Below, piece by piece: positions 49,901-55,900 of a stretch of 64,000 nucleotides of DNA; positions within the stretch are counted from its first letter, which is position 1; each line of letters begins with the position of its first letter. This stretch comes from Ischnura elegans. Taxonomy: Eukaryota; Arthropoda; Insecta; Odonata; Coenagrionidae. Below the pieces are notes generated by a model. It saw only the letters and a program-made list of their open reading frames with translations, made no database searches and was not told where the DNA came from. The DNA is taken from assembly GCF_921293095.1 (NCBI RefSeq), contig NC_060246.1, forward strand, positions 15,270,001 through 15,334,000, written 5' to 3'. The position numbers and the translations under genes were made by a program.

Positions 49901-52900
49901 AGAATGTTTTTAATGCTTTTATTTACAAGTATTGCTATAATAATAGACAAGCTCTCACTGACTCATTAAATTACAATAACTAATCACACTTCTTAATTAC
50001 CTTATTTTATAAATTTATCAATCCTGCAGCTATTTTATTGGCATAAATTTTACGCAATTTTTCTGACAATTTGCCATTTAAGTTACATTTCATTACCATA
50101 TAAGGCTCCGCTGCCCTCCCCAAAACTCCGCCCGTGCGCCTTTTCCCCGTTAGTGCCGCCCAGAGTCCCGGAGGAAGCGGCCGGAACGGCGGCCCCCGCT
50201 GCAGTACTACCTCGGAGTACTCGGAACGGCATATATGACGTCAGACCCATGGAAACGACCACGCCCCCTTTCGAACGCCGTTTTTCGCGCCATTGGATTT
50301 TCGACAACTTTGAGAATTTTTATCTCGGGAACGAAGCGTTACCTAGCCCTCGGGTTTTTTGCGTTGTGCAAGATTCAACGTCCTCTATCTCCTCTATTTT
50401 TTTCAAAAAATGTGCAAGTTCTCCATTATAGCAATTAAAAAAACATTTGGATCCGAAAATGCCCGAAGATCTGACACCTGAAATCAAGGATCCTATCAAT
50501 AACTGGATCTGAAAACATCCTCATCCGTCCATCCCTAATTATAACTAATGAATTATAAGGCACCAAAATGTCAACAACTTCATCAAATCATCTTCTACAT
50601 GTATTATTTTCATTTAACGAGTCAGCTTCCAAATTGCCAAAAATACAATGAAAGAAGATCATTCTAATACCTGCCCAGGACCCATTGGAATAGTCTCCAA
50701 CTCAGCATGAATGTCTTGAGAGGAAGCAAAATCAATTATATCCAACAACGGATTTACTCCTTGTGATGGAATCATCAGAAGAGGAGTTGTCTCCTTTGAT
50801 AGGGAATAAGATTTATGGATGTTGAACCCAGGAGTAGACAGGTATTGTGGACCTATCTGATTCTTAACGAATTCCTCTAAAGAACTCCTCACCTAGAGAA
50901 AAAAAAACACACCAATAGATTAATAAGGGCAATGAAATCAATGAATCAAAGAAATTGGTTATAGTACATACACATTTCATTTGCAATTTTGGAAAAGGAA
51001 CTTAAGGGATGAATAAGATATAAATTTTTATTCAATTCATCCCTCACTACATAACACCAAACATACAACACAGTTGTACCATATGTAGACACACCTTGGT
51101 TCAGCTCTTACCTTAAAAAAAATGTTTGAATCAATCAGTGTCTTCTTAAGATTTAAACAACTAAACTACAGTGAAACCACTTATATACGGGCACTTATGG
51201 TCCTCAAAAATGCATCCGTGAGTGAGAGGTGTCTTTAAATCGGAGGTGACATAAAGAAAACCTCATTTTTACGTTTAATATTATCCCTAAAGTATTAAAT
51301 ATAATGTAGGAATTTAAGCCAGCTGAATGAATCCTTTTACTTAAGAAAAAAACCTTAACTTTTTGGAGATTGGTCAGAAAACCCATGGCCCTGGTGTCCA
51401 TAAAAGAGTAAAATTGTGTCTATAAAGTGTCCGTCTCCGTAAGTGCGTGTACTGGAGGTTCTATTTTTATATGAATGTATATCCTTCTGTAAAGGAATTG
51501 AATACTGTCCTTAAATAAAACATATCCATGAATAGAGGTTTCACCGTACTGCACAAACTTTCAGAATAATATTGTAAACCTCCAGAAAATTATTATTTTC
51601 CATCCATCCAGCTAGCAGAAAATTAGAAAAAATGGAAAATATCTCTTGTAGGGACAATCAGAAAAAACAGGTGTGACGCACGAATATTGTAATCCATTCC
51701 ATGCGAGTGTTCAAAAATACCTTAGGCCATACTCTTATGTAGCATCAGGTAAAATATGAGAAGAATGTACTTTTACTCAGCAATATGATCTCAGACGACA
51801 CTATTTCCAAAACGAATAATAGAAAACCACAAACCATCCTATTTCATTATAAAAACAAAGTGGGAGTAGACATGATGGATAGCATGTATCAATTTATTTA
51901 CATGTCTTCAAATCCAACAGCCACATCTCCACGGGCACAAAAAAGAAAAAGGTGCCAAATATTGTGTTTGCCCATCATTACCTTATCAGGATGGAAAGCA
52001 CGAAAAAAAAGCAGCTTCTGAAAATTATTCAATTTCTTATTCCATGGTGCTGGTAGTTCTTTCAACTGAGGCTCATTAGATTGATATATTGATTTCCATA
52101 AAGCCTTATTTTCTTTAAATTTTGACAAAAATCCTGAAAAGGGAAATTTTTTAAATGTACACAATAAAACACAACATTGCCAAAAATTTTAATGGATTCT
52201 TTCATTAGTATGAAGTTCTTCACTTTCTTAAGCACCTTTGAAGCAAGTCAGATTGCACAAGCGTATTATATTCTTCCAAATTTCTTCAGGAAGCCAGTCA
52301 TCAGCTGGATTTGAAGGCAAAAAGCCTGTATATATTCCTCCTGTAGCCAAGAATTCCAGTTCCTCTGTGGTGATTCCCAACTCTTCCCTGAAAAAATGTT
52401 ACCCGACATCACTAACATAATTTTTAAAATTTCATCAAATTTTAACAACCTCTGCTAGAAAGAGGAGTAACAAATAATGGTAATAAACAGCCTTGGCCAT
52501 TTTAATAATGAAAGAGTATTGATGAATATTCATTTTCTGAGTATTTTATTTTTAACATCACATACTTCAGTTTTTTTAGTCCTACATTAATCATGGAAAA
52601 TGATGAGTGCTGATGATGTTAAGGAATTATGGCCACATTGAATTCCAAAATTGGAGGCCTCTTGAGTGATTTTACATTCTTGGTTGCATCACAAATTACG
52701 AGTATATACAGAGAGTATGATATGCAGAAGGAAGGAAGACACTTGACTGTCCAGGAAGTGAGCACGGACCAGCAGATGCTCTTACTTAGCTGCCTGTTCC
52801 TAACTGAGGAAAACGGAGATGCTGCAAATCCTGCTGATATCTTTCTGCTGCATGGAAACAATAATCTGATTCTCCCAGACCTCACAGCAAACAAACACAT

Positions 52901-55900
52901 ACATACAAGTAAAGGTCAGTTGCCAGCTAAGGTATGCTTTTTGTCTTGAATGGCAGAGGATGGAATACGAAAAAATGTTGCTTCAAAACCTTTCTTACGA
53001 CAAAAAAACTTCATTCTAGTAACGGCTATGTTTTGTAGGGAAAATGAATGGTTACTCCCAGGGAGCTACAAGAGCAGTGTGCTGCAAGAGTTGGAAATGC
53101 TGCATGTAAATCATCCAAGAATGATTAAATTCAAAGGACTGACCAGATCATTAGTTTTGTGCCTTTAGTTTAGACCTTCAATGGATAACATGATTGAGAC
53201 CAAGGGAAGATCTTGTACTAAGAGCCAGAGAGAGGGGCCCTTACCTCACAAGGCATCAGCATGGAACCGCAAGAGGAGAAGTGGTCCCAGTTAAAAGCAA
53301 ACTTAAGGAAAGAGAGCCAAGGAGGAAGGCAATGAATGCCCATTCCAAATGGCTTCAAGAGGAAGTGGTGAAGCAGAGACAACCATTAAATATTTGAAAA
53401 AAAATTTTGAAATGGCACTCGGCACATTTTCTGTGTACCGCATCAATGGTTAAGTGGAGCAATGGTGGGGATCGCAAAGGTTCCTCTGCAGATATTGGGA
53501 GAAAGGTGACATTCATACAGATTGGCTCAGTTTCTCTCAATGCACCACAAACCCACACACTACCACTATGAAGTAACCTGCAGAGTTAATCCCTTGCAGG
53601 TATCTGAAAACCAGGCAGACTAAACCATGCCCGGATGGTGTTGGCAAAGGAAAGAAAGACAGAGGGGGGTGGGGGGTTTACAATTAAAAGACAGGTTTTT
53701 TAGGAATGGGGATATTGTGTGGGTTCAAAACTATTTTGGGGAGAACAAATGGGTGCCAGATGATGGTGCAAATTTTGGTTAGAAATATGCATGAGAGAGA
53801 AACTGATTGGGGGCACCACAAAGATCCAAAAGAATCAGGCTGAAAGACAATTGACGAGAAGAATGTGCTATCAATAGTTCAGAAGATATTGTGTCTAATG
53901 GGGAAGGGTTATTATTAGGGATGGGTCGAATAGTAGATTTCTCGAATTCGAATATTGAATTCGAATATCTAATCTTTGCTCGAATATTCGAATACCTCGA
54001 ATACTAAATGATGAATGTGAGAATGTTTGACTAGGTCGCCTATGCAGCAGGAAACCCAAGATTTTGGCGAGTAATTGTGATTGCCTTTAAAGGATTCAAA
54101 CAGGAATTTAGCTGATAAATGGAATATTTTAATTTTATGTAAACAATAGAGTAGTTTCCTTCATTAAAGAAAACGAAAGGCATTAATTATGATTCTTTAC
54201 CTACCATTGGTGTATTCATAATATACAAATTATTTGGTTCAAGAAATACCGGTTTAGACCAATGGCAATGGTCAATTTTATCCTCATTTGAAAAAGGTCA
54301 GATTGGCGCCCATGCGATACCACTCCACGTGACGTCACAGGAACCTATAGTTTCTACACAAGAGGATAGGAGTTTTACATCGTCTGAGGTTACCAATGCA
54401 TGCATGAGGCACAGAGCTCAGGGAAACATGTCTTAATAATCACTTATTAAAACTGGCTAAGGTCGGAAAGTTGTCTTCGTTTGATAAGGTATTAATAATC
54501 CTTATTTAAGCCAAGCGCTACCAGCTAGCATGGGCCAGTAGCGCCGACTCCATGGGGCCTGAGGGGGCCCAAGCCCCCCCAAACATTCGTTACAGATGTG
54601 AGGAAAAAATGTGTCAGGCTTGTCGATTTTCCCCGAAGTGTCAAAATATCGAGATTCGAGTGAACAGGGTTCTAATGTTAATCATATGACTCTTCAAAAA
54701 TGCCTAAAAAAAACTTTAAACTCACTACTTATAAAATTTACCGAGGCAGGGTCCCCGGTTTGGCCCCCCCCAATATTTTTCTAAAGTCGGCACCCCTATA
54801 CTCGGCTACCTGCTAGCATCCTGCGTCGTATTAGCGCTCAGAGCCTCGCCCCAAAGTCACCTCACTCGCGGCAGCGAGAAGCAGAACGAAGTCACGCGGA
54901 GTTTTTCCCGGCATTCATACTTAACCGTCGCGTTTTTGCGCGCTTGAAAATTTTCACTTTTAATTTAATCGCGAAAAATAGATATCGTCTTATAAAAATC
55001 TAAAAGCGTTAAATACGTACTCCAGGAGTATTAATATTTCGATTCAGGCAATTAATAAATAATAGGGAAGCACCCTATTTGAGCATTACGCCAAAATGCT
55101 AAGCCTCCGTCGTATTTCTTCGTCTTTCCGGCATATTTTCCTGCGTAAAATGCTTAAATAAAGTCATAAATATGTCGTGTTTGGTCTTATTCTTTCTTAA
55201 ATTACGCGCATATTACTAATATTTCAATCCAATAAAAGTGTAATATCAATAGCCGAAAGTCATTGTTAGACAACTTTTGGGCTAGTAGATGACTCATGCA
55301 GCAGTTGACCTCCAGAAATGGGGAACTTCGAAGCAGGTAAGCAGAAAAAGGCCAGTGGGTGAGTAGAGGGGGGGGCGTGAGACACATTTTTATTGTTCTC
55401 GTGTAGCTTGATATTTTTTTCGAAGCTAAGGTCTTCGTAATACGATCCCTGCGCGAGCTGGGATCAATTGTTTGATTTCGGAGAAGAGGAAATCGTCAGA
55501 GTGGTTGAGGCGAATGCTGAATGTAGGGGGAGATAGCAGATCGTGGGAAATGCGTCAATCTCACTATCCCACGGCACTGAGTTCCTCCCTATGGTAGTTT
55601 CATCTCCTGGGGAAGATTCAAAATAAGTGCCTGTCGTTTTATTTTTATCAAATGATGGAGGCGGGAAAATGGTCTGTGGGGGAGAAAGAGTGAAGGGTAG
55701 AACGCGATTTTATTATTTTCCGGTAACTTGATATTTTTTCGAAGCTTAAGTCTTCGTAACACGATCCCTGCACGAGCTGGGACTTTTTTTTGATTTGGGA
55801 GAAGAGGAAATCGTCAGATGGGGTGGGGTGAATGCTGAATGGAGGGGATAGCGGATCGTGGGAAATGCGCCAATGTTGCTATCCCACGGCACTGAGGTAC

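Larger units (their letters stand above)
47300..50426 (+). mobile_element. TIR-bounded DNA transposon carrying a YqaJ/SWIM nuclease gene
   Basis: The perfect 14-bp ends ATGGAGAACTTGCA (47300-47313) and TGCAAGTTCTCCAT (50413-50426) have TA on both outer sides. A TIR one base longer with AT duplications fits equally well. A second, 22-bp perfect inverted pair beginning TGACGTCATATATGCCG lies at about 47463 and (inverted) about 50223-50244. Repeat R copy 1 gives an approximate empty site. No transposase frame is present. To my knowledge ISL2EU-type transposons use a 2-bp AT/TA target and encode a YqaJ-family nuclease beside their transposase, so this is probably a transposase-less relative. Confidence 0.8.
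46585..50540 (+). repeat. Intronic repeat R, copy 2 (split by the 3.1-kb YqaJ TIR element)
   Basis: 46585-47299 matches 28630-29790 without the PLE insertion. 50429-50540 continues the match (CATTTGGATCCGAAAAT, TCCGTCCATCCC). The interruption is exactly the TIR-bounded element 47300-50426. Confidence 0.75.

Noticed and set aside
50153-50431. 92-codon Pro/Ala-rich plus-strand frame
   Set aside because: It results from local high GC at the right end of the YqaJ element and runs into the TIR. No domain.
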